DNA of 64,000 nucleotides from Verrucomicrobiales bacterium (GCA_016795425.1 JAEUHG010000265.1:1-64000); one strand, 5' to 3'. Positions 52,947 through 61,753 are shown, numbered from the stretch's first letter. Numbers and translations: made by a program. The notes: generated from the sequence alone by a model not told the origin.

Positions 52947-53147
52947 GCCGGTCTTCCGCTCGGTCGCTCATACCCTGAACGGTGGCCCGGTCCCTCCTTG
53001 CCATCCGGGCCCGACTCCCCGACAGCCTGGCACTCAGTCCCTGGAACCCGACTGTGATCCCCATCCTCCGGATCCCGGCTCAGCTCTTCAGGCCCCTTCC
53101 CCCATCGTGACGCGCACCCGCCCCGACAGCCTGGCACGCAGTGCGGG
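52947..53147. repeat. Direct repeat, copy 2 (about 200 bp)
   Basis: Second copy. It ends at the AGCCTGGCACGCAGTGC motif, just as copy 1 does (TGCCTGGCACGCAGTGC), so the repeats are bounded by the same motif. Confidence 0.9.
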
Positions 53148-53188
53148 CGCGGGATTGCACCGGCGGCGCGGGTGTGGAGCATGGCGGG

Positions 53189-54160
53189 ATGATGGCGAAC
53201 CCACCGCAGCCAAACCGACTCCCCCACGCCACGACCGCAGCAGACCGGCGGTCCTGGATCCAAAACTGCGCCTTCGGTTCCATTGCTCTAGCCTCGACGA
53301 TAAGGACTGCAGCCGCCGATTCCGCAAGGTCCTCCGACCCTCGGCTTGGTCCCGAGCTCGTCGAACCCACTTTTCGGGTCAGCCAGCGACGCATCCGACA
53401 ATCCATCATGGGTTGGACGTACAGCCCTATGCCCGTCCCCGAACTCGCCCGCCTATGCCGCGACATCGGCCTCGTCGCCATGGAGGGGATCGATCCGAAG
53501 TTCTATCCGGAAATCCAGGAACTCGGCCTGGAGATCTCCCTCGTCGGCAGCCATGGATTCGCCAAAGGTCCCTGTAACCCGGCTCACCACGATCATGTCG
53601 TGGAGAAACTTCGTGAAGGCATCGATCTCGCCGCCCAGATCGGATGTCGGCGGGTGATCACCTTTACCGGGATGCGCGAGCCGGGGATGGATAACGCGTC
53701 CGGAGCGCGCCATTGCGTCGAGGCGTGGAAGCGTGTGATGGGCCAGGCGGAGAAGAAGAACGTCCTGCTGTGCCTCGAACACCTCAATAGCCGGGACAAC
53801 TCCCATCCCATGAAAGGGCACCCAGGTTACTTCGGCGATGACGTCGATTTCTGCGCGGAACTGATCCGGCAGGTGGGATCCCCCAACATGAAACTGCTCT
53901 TCGACATTTACCACGTCCAGATCATGAACGGCGACGTGATCCGCCGGCTCCGCCAATACAAGGACATCATCGGTCACATCCACACCGCCGGCGTTCCCGG
54001 TCGAGGTGAGCTCGATGATCGCCAAGAAATCAATTACCCGGCCGTCATGCGCGCCATCCTCGACATCGGATACACGGGCTATGTGGCTCAGGAGTTCCTG
54101 CCGACCTGGCCGGACCGTGCTCTGGCTCTTCGTCACGCCGCCAAAGTCTGCGACGTGTAG
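53189..54160 (+). CDS. Hydroxypyruvate isomerase-like protein, probable Tat export
   Basis: 323 residues. A possible twin-arginine type signal (AADRRSWIQNCAFGSIALAS) precedes a xylose-isomerase-like TIM barrel. The hydroxypyruvate isomerase family motifs are complete: VLLCLEHLNSRDNSHPMKGHPGYFGDD, LLFDIYHVQIMNGDVIRRL, GHIHTAGVPGRGELDDRQEINY and YTGYVAQEFLPT. Family enzymes equilibrate hydroxypyruvate with tartronate semialdehyde, but Tat-exported members usually act on unknown sugars. Start at ATG 53189; the next ATG 53192 is equally possible. A plus-strand operon with a cupin, a deacetylase-like protein and the fusion protein follows. Confidence 0.83.
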   Translation: MMANPPQPNRLPHATTAADRRSWIQNCAFGSIALASTIRTAAADSARSSDPRLGPELVEPTFRVSQRRIRQSIMGWTYSPMPVPELARLCRDIGLVAMEGIDPKFYPEIQELGLEISLVGSHGFAKGPCNPAHHDHVVEKLREGIDLAAQIGCRRVITFTGMREPGMDNASGARHCVEAWKRVMGQAEKKNVLLCLEHLNSRDNSHPMKGHPGYFGDDVDFCAELIRQVGSPNMKLLFDIYHVQIMNGDVIRRLRQYKDIIGHIHTAGVPGRGELDDRQEINYPAVMRAILDIGYTGYVAQEFLPTWPDRALALRHAAKVCDV

Positions 54161-54244
54161 CCTCCCTCTCTCATCGGGAGGCAACCACTCCGAGAACGCC
54201 GTGATTTTGTGTCGGCTCGGGTGTGCATCGTGTGAACTTCTGTG

Positions 54245-54261
54245 GGAGCGGCCTCCGCTCC
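54245..54261. repeat. Short perfect palindrome GGAGCGG-CCT-CCGCTCC
   Basis: A 7-bp arm hairpin in the gap between the isomerase and the cupin genes. A second imperfect hairpin (GGAGCG with CGCTC) follows at about 54301-54320, immediately upstream of the cupin start. Both resemble REP-type elements. Confidence 0.45.
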
Positions 54262-54324
54262 GACAACAAGCCGGCGATGACTCGAAGTGTCGCCAGACGC
54301 GGAGCGACATGCCACGCTCTCCTC

Positions 54325-54666
54325 ATGCCCCCTTTCGCTGTTGCCCAGCTCGACCAACTACCCGGCATTCCGTGCCCTTGCGGCACCGCAAGGCGAGCCT
54401 TCGGCGACCAGCCTCACTCCCCGGCCTCCCTCCATCTCGTGGAAATCAAGGCGGACGCCGAACGCCACTTCCACCGTCGAACGACGGAGATCTATCTGGT
54501 CTTGGAAGGCACGGGTTTTCTGGAGATCGATCAAGACCGCGTTCCGGTTCGTCCTTTGACGGCGGTCATGATCCCCGCCGGATGCCGCCATCGGGCGGTT
54601 GGCAACCTGCGCCTCGTGAACATCGTGATTCCACGGTTCGATGCCAGTGATGAGTTCATCGACTAA
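54325..54666 (+). CDS. Single-domain cupin
   Basis: 113 residues, one cupin fold. The core (HLVEIKADAERHFHRRTTEIYLVLEGTGFLEI, then PAGCRHRAV) contains the G(X)5HXH(X)3,4E(X)6G-like motif 1 (HFHRRTTEIYLVLEG) and the second His motif. A metal-binding beta barrel; possible roles are sugar isomerase, dioxygenase or ligand sensor. It stands 164 bp downstream of the Hyi-like gene and 20 bp upstream of the deacetylase-like gene. The open frame continues to 54223 without homology, so ATG 54325 is chosen. Confidence 0.8.
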   Translation: MPPFAVAQLDQLPGIPCPCGTARRAFGDQPHSPASLHLVEIKADAERHFHRRTTEIYLVLEGTGFLEIDQDRVPVRPLTAVMIPAGCRHRAVGNLRLVNIVIPRFDASDEFID

Positions 54667-54686
54667 CCCTCCAAAGTCTCCCGCTT

Positions 54687-56084
54687 ATGGAATACGCCCA
54701 TGGCCGCCGCCAATTCCTTAAATCCACCGCTCTGGCAGCGCCACTCATCGCTTCGGTGGCCCGCGAAGCCCTGGCCCAAGTGCCCGGCGATCGCCCCGTT
54801 CGACCAAAATCCGCCGAAGTGCTTAATCCCCGGGAACGCGTGCCGGTGTCGTTCATCATTGATGACTCCACCTGCTTGGTGAACCTCAACAAGTTCGCGA
54901 TGCCCCAATTTGATGCCGCGTTCGAGGGCGCCAATGCGACTTACCACCGAAACTGGCGCGAGTGGTCCGATGAGATCCCCGATGATTTCGTCCGCAAGTT
55001 CGGCTCCTGGTGCGGCGAACATGGGGTCAAAGGGAAATACAGCATCGTCCCCTATCCAGCCTGTGTCGGTCGTCTCGACCGAGAGCTGCCGGGTTGGAGC
55101 CCACGCGATCTCCAATCCAGTCTTGAACTGGTTCGCACTCTGATGACTCCCAACTGGGATATTCATCCGGAGATGGTCACTCACACCCGGGTCATTGACC
55201 TCCGAACGGGTCACCCTTTCCCTGATCGAAGTCTCAAATTCATGGAGAACTGGGAATGGACCACCGGCCGATCGACCGATGAAATCGCGGATTACCTTCG
55301 CTACGCATTGACCATCCTAAAAAACGTCGGCCTGAACTGCGAAGGCATCACGACCCCAGGCGGCTTTGGTACCCGCGCACTTCCCCAACTTGCCCAGGCC
55401 TCCCTAGTCGCCCTGCGCGACATTTTTGGCACCGAGATCCCTCATTACTTCCGGCACCTTTACGATGAAGGAACGGAAAGCGTGGCTCCGCGAGTCGAAT
55501 ACGCATCGGGTCTCGACGGCGCCGATCCCCGATGTGTGGTCAGTATCATCGCTTGCACCGGCGATTGGACCGGCGGTTGGGACAACTCCCCGCCGGAGGG
55601 CGTCGATAGGTTCATCACTGCGGACGGCAGCAGGGGGCGATTGGTCGACGTCATTCGGCGCGGAGAACCCGCCTGTTTGCTCGCCCATTGGACGGGAATT
55701 TGGTTCAATGGAGAGGAGACTGGGTTTCGCGTCTTCCAGGAGGTCGTCCACCGACTCCACCAACGCTTCGATCACCTGGAGTGGATGAAGCTTGCCGAGA
55801 TCGCGCGTTATTGGGCAGCCCGCGAACTCACCCGGATCGAAAGCACTGACAAGCCCAATGTCATGCGCCTGACGGCCCCCTTTTCGTGCCCTGGATTCAC
55901 CGTGCGTTTCGACAGACGGACCGAGGAAGCCCCCCGCCTTTTGAATTCGGCGTCGCCCCAAGGCCTGGCCCTCAGTGAGGTTGCCTCGTCGCGGTCCCTG
56001 CGCAGCGGAACCTGGAGACGTGAAGGAAACGGTGCGGTCCTTTGCTGGGACCTGGCGAAAGGGATTAACACCGTGCTGTTGTGA
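54687..56084 (+). CDS. Tat-exported polysaccharide-deacetylase-like protein (uncertain)
   Basis: 465 residues. A Tat signal (HGRRQFLKSTALAAPLIASVAREALAQ) is followed by VPVSFIIDDSTCLVNLNKFAMPQF, where FIIDDS has the TxDD-like metal motif of carbohydrate deacetylases. CGEHGVKGKYSIVPYPACVG and HPEMVTHTRVID (His ligands) continue that fold. I do not recognise a named family with certainty. Its stop overlaps the GTG of the three-domain fusion (GTGA), so the two are translationally coupled, implying a joint pathway. Confidence 0.6.
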   Translation: MEYAHGRRQFLKSTALAAPLIASVAREALAQVPGDRPVRPKSAEVLNPRERVPVSFIIDDSTCLVNLNKFAMPQFDAAFEGANATYHRNWREWSDEIPDDFVRKFGSWCGEHGVKGKYSIVPYPACVGRLDRELPGWSPRDLQSSLELVRTLMTPNWDIHPEMVTHTRVIDLRTGHPFPDRSLKFMENWEWTTGRSTDEIADYLRYALTILKNVGLNCEGITTPGGFGTRALPQLAQASLVALRDIFGTEIPHYFRHLYDEGTESVAPRVEYASGLDGADPRCVVSIIACTGDWTGGWDNSPPEGVDRFITADGSRGRLVDVIRRGEPACLLAHWTGIWFNGEETGFRVFQEVVHRLHQRFDHLEWMKLAEIARYWAARELTRIESTDKPNVMRLTAPFSCPGFTVRFDRRTEEAPRLLNSASPQGLALSEVASSRSLRSGTWRREGNGAVLCWDLAKGINTVLL

Positions 56085-59000
56085 CCGGTATTCGAACACG
56101 TGCCGGCGGTCGAGGGGCTGCGGTCCTGATCAGCTTTGCTCTTTGGCTGGCCCCCTATCTCCCAGCCTCAGCTGTTCCGTGGCCAACCGCTGCACCCGCC
56201 GATGTCGGACTCGATGCCGAGCTCCTCACTGTGTTTAGCAATCACATCGGCGGACACGGTTGTGTCGTCCGCCATGGACGGCTCGTCCACAGCTGGGGGG
56301 ATCCCATCACCCCCCGGGATGTGGCGTCGGCCTGCAAGCCCATCTTCACCCATTTCCTCCTCACCGCACTGGCTGAGGGTCTCTTGCCGTCACTCGACCA
56401 GCCCTTGGCCGATTGGGAGCCCCTCCTGCGCGACCTGAATCCCGAATTTCAATTCAAGGACCGAGGCATCCAATGGCGGCACCTGATTCAACAGACCTCC
56501 TGCTACGGACTCGCCGAAATTCCAGGAACAGCCTTCGCCTACAACGATTGGCAAATGGCCCTGTTCGTCGACACCTTGTTTGGCAAGGTGTATGGGGCGT
56601 CCTGGGCCGAAGTGGATCGTCTCGTGCTTCACCCTCGGCTCACGGAGCCTCTCGGCTGCGAGGATCACCCCACCCTGATCGGCTTCGGACCTGGCGACCG
56701 TCCCGGACGCCTGAAGATTTCGCCCCGCGACTTCGCGCGGTTTGGTCTGCTCTACCTCCGACAGGGCCAATGGGGTCAGGAACGACTCCTCGGAAGCGAT
56801 CTCGTGCGATTCGCGACGCGAACGCCCTTACCAGCCACCTTGCCTCGCGCCAGCACCAATGCCTCGTCGATGATTCCAGCGCAACGAACCCTGGGATCCA
56901 CCCGAATCCCGGACAACCAAACCGAGCATTTTGGCAGTTATAGTCATCTGTGGTGGATTAATGGACTGGATTCCAATCACCGTCGGCATTGGTCCAATGC
57001 GCCGGCCGATACCTTCGCCGCTCTCGGACACGGCGGGATTCGGGCGCTCGCGGTCATCCCCACCCTCGACCTGGTGGTCTCGTGGAACGACGCCAATGTC
57101 CGAACACCCATCGAGGAGAATCGGGCCCTGCAATTGCTTTGCGCTGCCGTTCGCGCTCGGTCGCCCGACCAGGGCACGTCCACCCCGCGGCACGAAGCGG
57201 CCCTGCATGCTGCGGTGCCAACCCCCTCATGGCCGCCGCGAGTCGCCCCGGCAAAGCGCCGAGTCATCATCGAAACCGATGCCGGCGGTGACCCGGATGA
57301 TGAGCAATCCCTGGTCCGATTCCTCCTCTATGCCAATGCGTGGGACATCTCAGGGATCATTGCCAATCGACCCCATGCCAGGAATGGAGAGAACCTGAAT
57401 CCTGCTCGAACCGGCCTCGACATCGTCCTACGGCTGCTCGAAGCCTACGAGAGTTGTTGGACCAACCTGGTAACCCACGATCCAGCCTATCCCGATGCCA
57501 AGTCGTTACGAAGCAAGGTGGTTGCAGGCTATGATGACACGAACGACGGGGTCCAACTCCTGATCGCCGCGGCCGATGACTCGGATCCGCGACCGATCTG
57601 GTATTCCGATTGGGGAAGCGACCGCGGCTCGGCCACCAACAACTTCCGTCGAGCGCTCGACCGAGTTCTGCGCACCCGAGGTCACGCAGCCTACAAGGCA
57701 TTCAAAACGAGATTCCGGCTCGTCACAGGCGACCAATTCGGCCCGCATACGTATGAAATTGCACCGGCGTTTTCGCTTTGGGTCGACACCTGGCGACCAG
57801 AAGTGGACGGCCGACGCTGGTACCATCGATTCTCCGCTCTCACCGCCCAAGCAGGGGGCTTCAATCTGGCCCGCGACGTCCTGACCGGTCACGGACCGCT
57901 CGGTGCACTCTATCCCACCAACACCACCCTTCCGCAGAAGGAAGGGGATTCCCTGAGCTTCCTGTACCTCGTACCCACGGGGATGGACGTTCCGGAAGCA
58001 CCAGGCTGGGGGGGCTGGGGTGGCCGACTTGGTCCGCGCGCCATCCCGGCCAATGGCGGAAACCGCTCATCCTCCATTCCATCGGCGCCAGATGCCCCAT
58101 CGCATCAACGCGATCGAGACGATCGCTTTACCGAACGCTACTTCTGGGCGAACCAAGCGGACCGTTGGCGCAACACCGTTCATCGAGACCACACCCTGGC
58201 CCGCTGGGCCGAGGACCTGCAGAATGACTTTCGAGCGCGACTCGACTGGTGCGTTCAACCCAGGTCCAAGGCCAATCACCATCCACAAGCCCTCGAACTC
58301 TGCCCAACCCGCGTTTCATTGGTACCCGGCGAATCACGAAGGCTCTCGACGTCTTGGGAGGACCCCGACGGTGATGCTCTCGAATTTGAGTGGATTTACT
58401 ACCCCGAAGCCGGATCCCAGCAGGGGACGCTCCAATGGTCGGCCAAAGGTCCCGACCTGACGATTTCTGCCGCGGATGGACTCGGTCCGGGGGCCTTTCA
58501 TTTCATCCTCCGGGTCATCGACCACGGATCACCGCAATTGGCGCGCTACCACCGCGTGGTGGTTGGCGTTGATCCCAGCATTGCGGATTGGTCAGAACCC
58601 CCGCCGAACCTGGCTGGGATGACCGAGGGTTATGATTCATTGCTGAGAATGAAGGGTGGAGGGTCCGTCGATAGCGCCGACCGCTGGCCGATTCGAAGAA
58701 AAGAAATCCTCGAAGATTGGAACCGGGCCCTCGGACCTTGGCCACCCGTGCTGGAACGAGCCGAGATCGAGATACTGGAAGCAAAACCGCGGGAAAACTT
58801 CACACAGATCCTGTTGCGATTTCCGATCGCTCCTCAACAAACCGCCGACGGTTACCTCCTGATACCGACGGGCGACGGTCCATTTCCGGCGGTACTGGTC
58901 GTGTTCTATGATCCCGAAACGAGTGTTGGGTTGAGGAAAGACCGTCCGAACCGAGACTTTGCACTTCAACTTTCGAGGCGCGGTTTCGTAACCCTTTCCT

Positions 59001-59629
59001 TGGGAACCCCAGGAGGCGATGCGCGAAGGCCCGATCTCGCCGGGGCGCAGTGTCAGCCCCTGGCTTACCACGCCTACGTCGCCGCCAATGCGTGGAGGGT
59101 TCTGGCCCAACGCCCCGAGGTGGATGCCAAGCGAATCGGCGTTCTTGGGCACTCCTACGGAGGCAAATGGGCTCTGTTCGCCGGCGCCTTCTGGGAACCG
59201 TTTGCCGCAATCTGCGTGAGTGATCCGGGGATTGTCTTCGATGAGAGCCGGCCCAACGTCAATTATTGGGAACCCTGGTATTTGGGATTCGATCCATCTC
59301 ACGAGCGCAAGGCCGGAGTGCCGACGCCACAGAATCCTCGAACAGGCGCCTATGCCGCGTTGATCGCCGAGGGCCGAAACCTCCATGAGGTGCAGGCACT
59401 GATCGCCCCTCGTCCTTTCTTGGTGTCCGGGGGAGCCGAAGACCCCCCAGAGCGATGGAAAGCGCTCAACCGGGTTGCCGAAGTCTACCGTTTGCTCGGG
59501 TTCCGTCAGCACCTTGGCTTCACGTCGCGCCCCGGTCACGATCCGACCGAGGCCAGCAATTCCCAGATCCTTTCCTTCTTCGACTTTCACCTCCGACCGC
59601 CACCGGTTGTTCCGCCCTTGAAAGACTGA
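56081..59629 (+). CDS. Three-enzyme fusion: class C beta-lactamase-like hydrolase + DUF1593 nucleoside-hydrolase-like + alpha/beta hydrolase
   Basis: 1182 residues, GTG start overlapping the preceding stop. Signal peptide (about 1-32). Module 1 (about 35-360) is a serine hydrolase of the beta-lactamase/DD-peptidase class C fold: S83-A-C-K86 (SxxK), Y154-N-D as the YxN equivalent, and GHGG as the KTG equivalent. Module 2 (about 393-740) begins IIETDAGGDPDDEQSLVRF, the aspartate-rich signature of the DUF1593/Sde182 nucleoside-hydrolase-like family; the Ig-like domain of the same family follows (LSTSWEDPDGDALEFEWIYYP). Module 3 (about 860-1175) is an alpha/beta hydrolase with nucleophile Ser1025 in GHSYGG, and oxyanion/His loops typical of acetylxylan or glucuronoyl esterases. 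All three are exported and probably work on one glycan substrate. A frameshift or assembly fusion cannot be excluded, but the frame is uninterrupted. Confidence 0.85.
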   Translation: MTGIRTRAGGRGAAVLISFALWLAPYLPASAVPWPTAAPADVGLDAELLTVFSNHIGGHGCVVRHGRLVHSWGDPITPRDVASACKPIFTHFLLTALAEGLLPSLDQPLADWEPLLRDLNPEFQFKDRGIQWRHLIQQTSCYGLAEIPGTAFAYNDWQMALFVDTLFGKVYGASWAEVDRLVLHPRLTEPLGCEDHPTLIGFGPGDRPGRLKISPRDFARFGLLYLRQGQWGQERLLGSDLVRFATRTPLPATLPRASTNASSMIPAQRTLGSTRIPDNQTEHFGSYSHLWWINGLDSNHRRHWSNAPADTFAALGHGGIRALAVIPTLDLVVSWNDANVRTPIEENRALQLLCAAVRARSPDQGTSTPRHEAALHAAVPTPSWPPRVAPAKRRVIIETDAGGDPDDEQSLVRFLLYANAWDISGIIANRPHARNGENLNPARTGLDIVLRLLEAYESCWTNLVTHDPAYPDAKSLRSKVVAGYDDTNDGVQLLIAAADDSDPRPIWYSDWGSDRGSATNNFRRALDRVLRTRGHAAYKAFKTRFRLVTGDQFGPHTYEIAPAFSLWVDTWRPEVDGRRWYHRFSALTAQAGGFNLARDVLTGHGPLGALYPTNTTLPQKEGDSLSFLYLVPTGMDVPEAPGWGGWGGRLGPRAIPANGGNRSSSIPSAPDAPSHQRDRDDRFTERYFWANQADRWRNTVHRDHTLARWAEDLQNDFRARLDWCVQPRSKANHHPQALELCPTRVSLVPGESRRLSTSWEDPDGDALEFEWIYYPEAGSQQGTLQWSAKGPDLTISAADGLGPGAFHFILRVIDHGSPQLARYHRVVVGVDPSIADWSEPPPNLAGMTEGYDSLLRMKGGGSVDSADRWPIRRKEILEDWNRALGPWPPVLERAEIEILEAKPRENFTQILLRFPIAPQQTADGYLLIPTGDGPFPAVLVVFYDPETSVGLRKDRPNRDFALQLSRRGFVTLSLGTPGGDARRPDLAGAQCQPLAYHAYVAANAWRVLAQRPEVDAKRIGVLGHSYGGKWALFAGAFWEPFAAICVSDPGIVFDESRPNVNYWEPWYLGFDPSHERKAGVPTPQNPRTGAYAALIAEGRNLHEVQALIAPRPFLVSGGAEDPPERWKALNRVAEVYRLLGFRQHLGFTSRPGHDPTEASNSQILSFFDFHLRPPPVVPPLKD

Positions 59630-59954
59630 ACCGCGACTCTCAGGCACCCGCCTGATTCGTCCAAAAGCAGGCTTCGACCATCGTTGCGGCGCTACCAGCC
59701 TGTCACTCAGTCATCATTTCGAAGGCAGAATCCAATGAGCCTGGCACGCAGTGCCTCGCGCCCCGTCCAATTCCAACTCGACTGGTTCCAGGTTCGTTTT
59801 CCATGGACTTCGCCATGGTGGCGCAGTCCGTTCTTCAACCATCCGATGCAGAAGACAGTCCTTGACCAGACGCCAATCCGGGACAAAACCAAGGAGGGAT
59901 TTCGCTTGCCGGATTACGGGCCAAACCGGCGAGATCCCCGGTCGGAGATTAAGC
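59630..59954. other. 325-bp region upstream of the exosortase gene
   Basis: Holds two more copies of the repeat motif (CAGCCTGTCACTCAGTC at 59696-59712 and GAGCCTGGCACGCAGTGC at 59737-59754) and then a leader with several short inverted repeats (for example ATCCGG and CCGGAT near 59877-59917). No T-rich terminator for the fusion gene was found. I looked for, and did not find, a c-di-GMP or cobalamin riboswitch core. Confidence 0.6.
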
Positions 59955-61733
59955 ATGATGACCATCCAAGCCGGGGAGGCACCCTCGCCGTCCGTCCACG
60001 CACGGGCCCACTGGCACTGGGTTACCGTCGCGATGTTGATTCTCGGTCTTTGGACCTGGGCCATCGCCGGTTGCGCCGACGAGTGGTACGACAACCCAAT
60101 GTATTCCTATGGGTGGTTCGTGCCTCCACTGATGGTCTTCTTCGCCTGGCGGCGACTTGATGAACCGTTCGCAGGCATTGTTCCTTTCGAGGCACCCAGA
60201 GTTCCCCGCTTTTCCCTGGCTCTCGCGATCGCGGCCACGGTCCTCGCCTTCCTAACGCTCCCTGTCGAACTGCTGCGCAACGAACTCCCTGATGACCGGC
60301 TGAATAACTGGGGGATAGCCATTTGTGCCGTCGTGGCCACTCTCTGGGTTGCCTACTGCGCTGGAGGTCCACGCCTCTTGCTGACCCTGGCATTCCCCAT
60401 CGCTTTCTTCCTGACGGCGGTCGCCTGGCCGAAACGATACGAAACACCCGTCACTGTCGGACTTCAGAAGATGGTGGCCGTTGTCATCGTGGAGATCATG
60501 CACATCCTGGGAATCCATGCGGAACCGCATGGAACCACGATTTATTTGCGGAATGGACCCGTCGGCATCGCCGAGGCCTGCAGTGGTATTCGATCCCTTC
60601 AAGCGAGTCTCATGATCAGCCTGGCGGTCGGAGAGCTCTTCTTTCTAAGACTCTTTAGACGTCTCGGCATCATCGTTCTGTGTGCGCTGGTCGCTACCGT
60701 GTTGAACCTGGGCAGGACGCTCGCCCTGTGCTTGATCACGGAATACCAGGGTGCGGACGCCATGCACAAGGCGCACGACCTGATCGGCGACGCCGTCCTG
60801 GTGGTGCTCCCCCTTATTGCCTGGGGCGTCGGCAAACTTCTCACCTTCGGCGACGGCTCGGTGCCCACCGCCCCGCTCCCGCGACGCGCTGCCGAGGATG
60901 GCACACCGCCCCCAACGCCCTACTGGAAGCGCCTCTGGCTGCAAGTTCGCGAATTGGAGTGGCGCCGAATGCCCAACTTCGCTCCCGCGATCGCCATCGG
61001 CCTGGCAGGAGTCGCCACCTACCACGCGTGGCTGATGGTTCTGGATCGAAGGGATCCCCCTCAGGATGCCCCCTACTTCACCGTTCGCACCGGTGAAGGC
61101 TCGAAGACCACTCAGGAAGAGATGAGTCCTGACATTTGGGCCGCCCTCTCGCCTTCCTCGGGCGGAACCTACATCCATCGCCAACCTTCCGTGCCCGGCG
61201 GTCGAATCAGTCTCTACCATTTCTTCTGGAAGCCCGCCGCCGCCAACCGCTGGGTGACTGGCCACCGACCTGACGTCTGCATGCCGGCCGGCGGCTGGAA
61301 GAAGGATGGCGAAGTCCAACCGATCGACATCAGCTTCGACGGCCAGGTTCTGCGCCTCCACGTCTTCCGTTTTGCCGGTGTCGGCCAAAGGGCACTTCAG
61401 GTCTGGGGTATCTGGCGAAATGGCGAGGCCATTCAAATGGATTTCTTCAACAATCCCACCCTTGAATGGTCACTCCTGACTGGAAAGAGCCGTTCCGCGG
61501 TCGAGGTGGTCTCGTGCGTCGTGCCCTACCTCGATGAGCAGCCGCCGCTGGACCTTGCCCAACAGATTATGACGTCGGTGTTTGAGTATCGTCGCCCACA
61601 AAAGGTGCCAACAGAAGCAGCTTCCGCACGCGCCCCGATCAAGATGGCGACGCAATCCCTCGACGCATCGAACGCCATCCTGCCGCCTAACTCGAATTCA
61701 AGCCCGTCGCCCCGCGCGCCAACGCTACCTTAG
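59955..61733 (+). CDS. Exosortase fused to EpsI-like domain
   Basis: 592 residues. The N-terminal half (about 1-300) is a multi-spanning exosortase (Xrt) membrane protease/transpeptidase with the catalytic triad Cys209 (GIAEACSGIRS), Arg254 (NLGRTL) and His274 (KAHDLIGD). The C-terminal half (about 340-560) contains the EpsI-type/DUF3485 pattern (EEMSPDIWAALSPSSGGTYIHR ... GHRPDVCMPAGGW), which accompanies exosortases in EPS-producing bacteria. The exosortase would cleave and process PEP-CTERM-type sorting signals; no such substrate protein is recognisable in the window. The ATG has GGAG eight bases upstream. ATG 59958 is an equally likely start. Confidence 0.88.
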   Translation: MMTIQAGEAPSPSVHARAHWHWVTVAMLILGLWTWAIAGCADEWYDNPMYSYGWFVPPLMVFFAWRRLDEPFAGIVPFEAPRVPRFSLALAIAATVLAFLTLPVELLRNELPDDRLNNWGIAICAVVATLWVAYCAGGPRLLLTLAFPIAFFLTAVAWPKRYETPVTVGLQKMVAVVIVEIMHILGIHAEPHGTTIYLRNGPVGIAEACSGIRSLQASLMISLAVGELFFLRLFRRLGIIVLCALVATVLNLGRTLALCLITEYQGADAMHKAHDLIGDAVLVVLPLIAWGVGKLLTFGDGSVPTAPLPRRAAEDGTPPPTPYWKRLWLQVRELEWRRMPNFAPAIAIGLAGVATYHAWLMVLDRRDPPQDAPYFTVRTGEGSKTTQEEMSPDIWAALSPSSGGTYIHRQPSVPGGRISLYHFFWKPAAANRWVTGHRPDVCMPAGGWKKDGEVQPIDISFDGQVLRLHVFRFAGVGQRALQVWGIWRNGEAIQMDFFNNPTLEWSLLTGKSRSAVEVVSCVVPYLDEQPPLDLAQQIMTSVFEYRRPQKVPTEAASARAPIKMATQSLDASNAILPPNSNSSPSPRAPTLP

Positions 61734-61753
61734 GGCGCCAACCTTGCCGGCGC

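Larger units (their letters stand above)
52600..53188. other. Repeat-rich intergenic region between divergent isomerase genes
   Basis: 589 bp with two near-identical direct repeats of about 200 bp (52665-52864 and 52947-53147) offset by 283 bp, and five copies of an AGCCTGGCACNCAGT-type motif at 52741, 52845, 52924, 53024 and 53128. No conserved coding frame: an offset of 283 does not keep frame. It must also contain promoters for both genes. Confidence 0.85.

Noticed and set aside
52600-53064. N-terminal extension of the Tat-exported isomerase at 51631-52599
   Set aside because: It runs through the 283-bp-offset direct repeats, whose spacing is not a multiple of three. The Tat signal lies at the start of the chosen reading.
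59755-59954. Riboswitch upstream of the exosortase gene
   Set aside because: I looked for c-di-GMP-I and cobalamin cores and saw neither the AAACC/GGGACGCAAAG-type nor the B12-box elements, only short inverted repeats.
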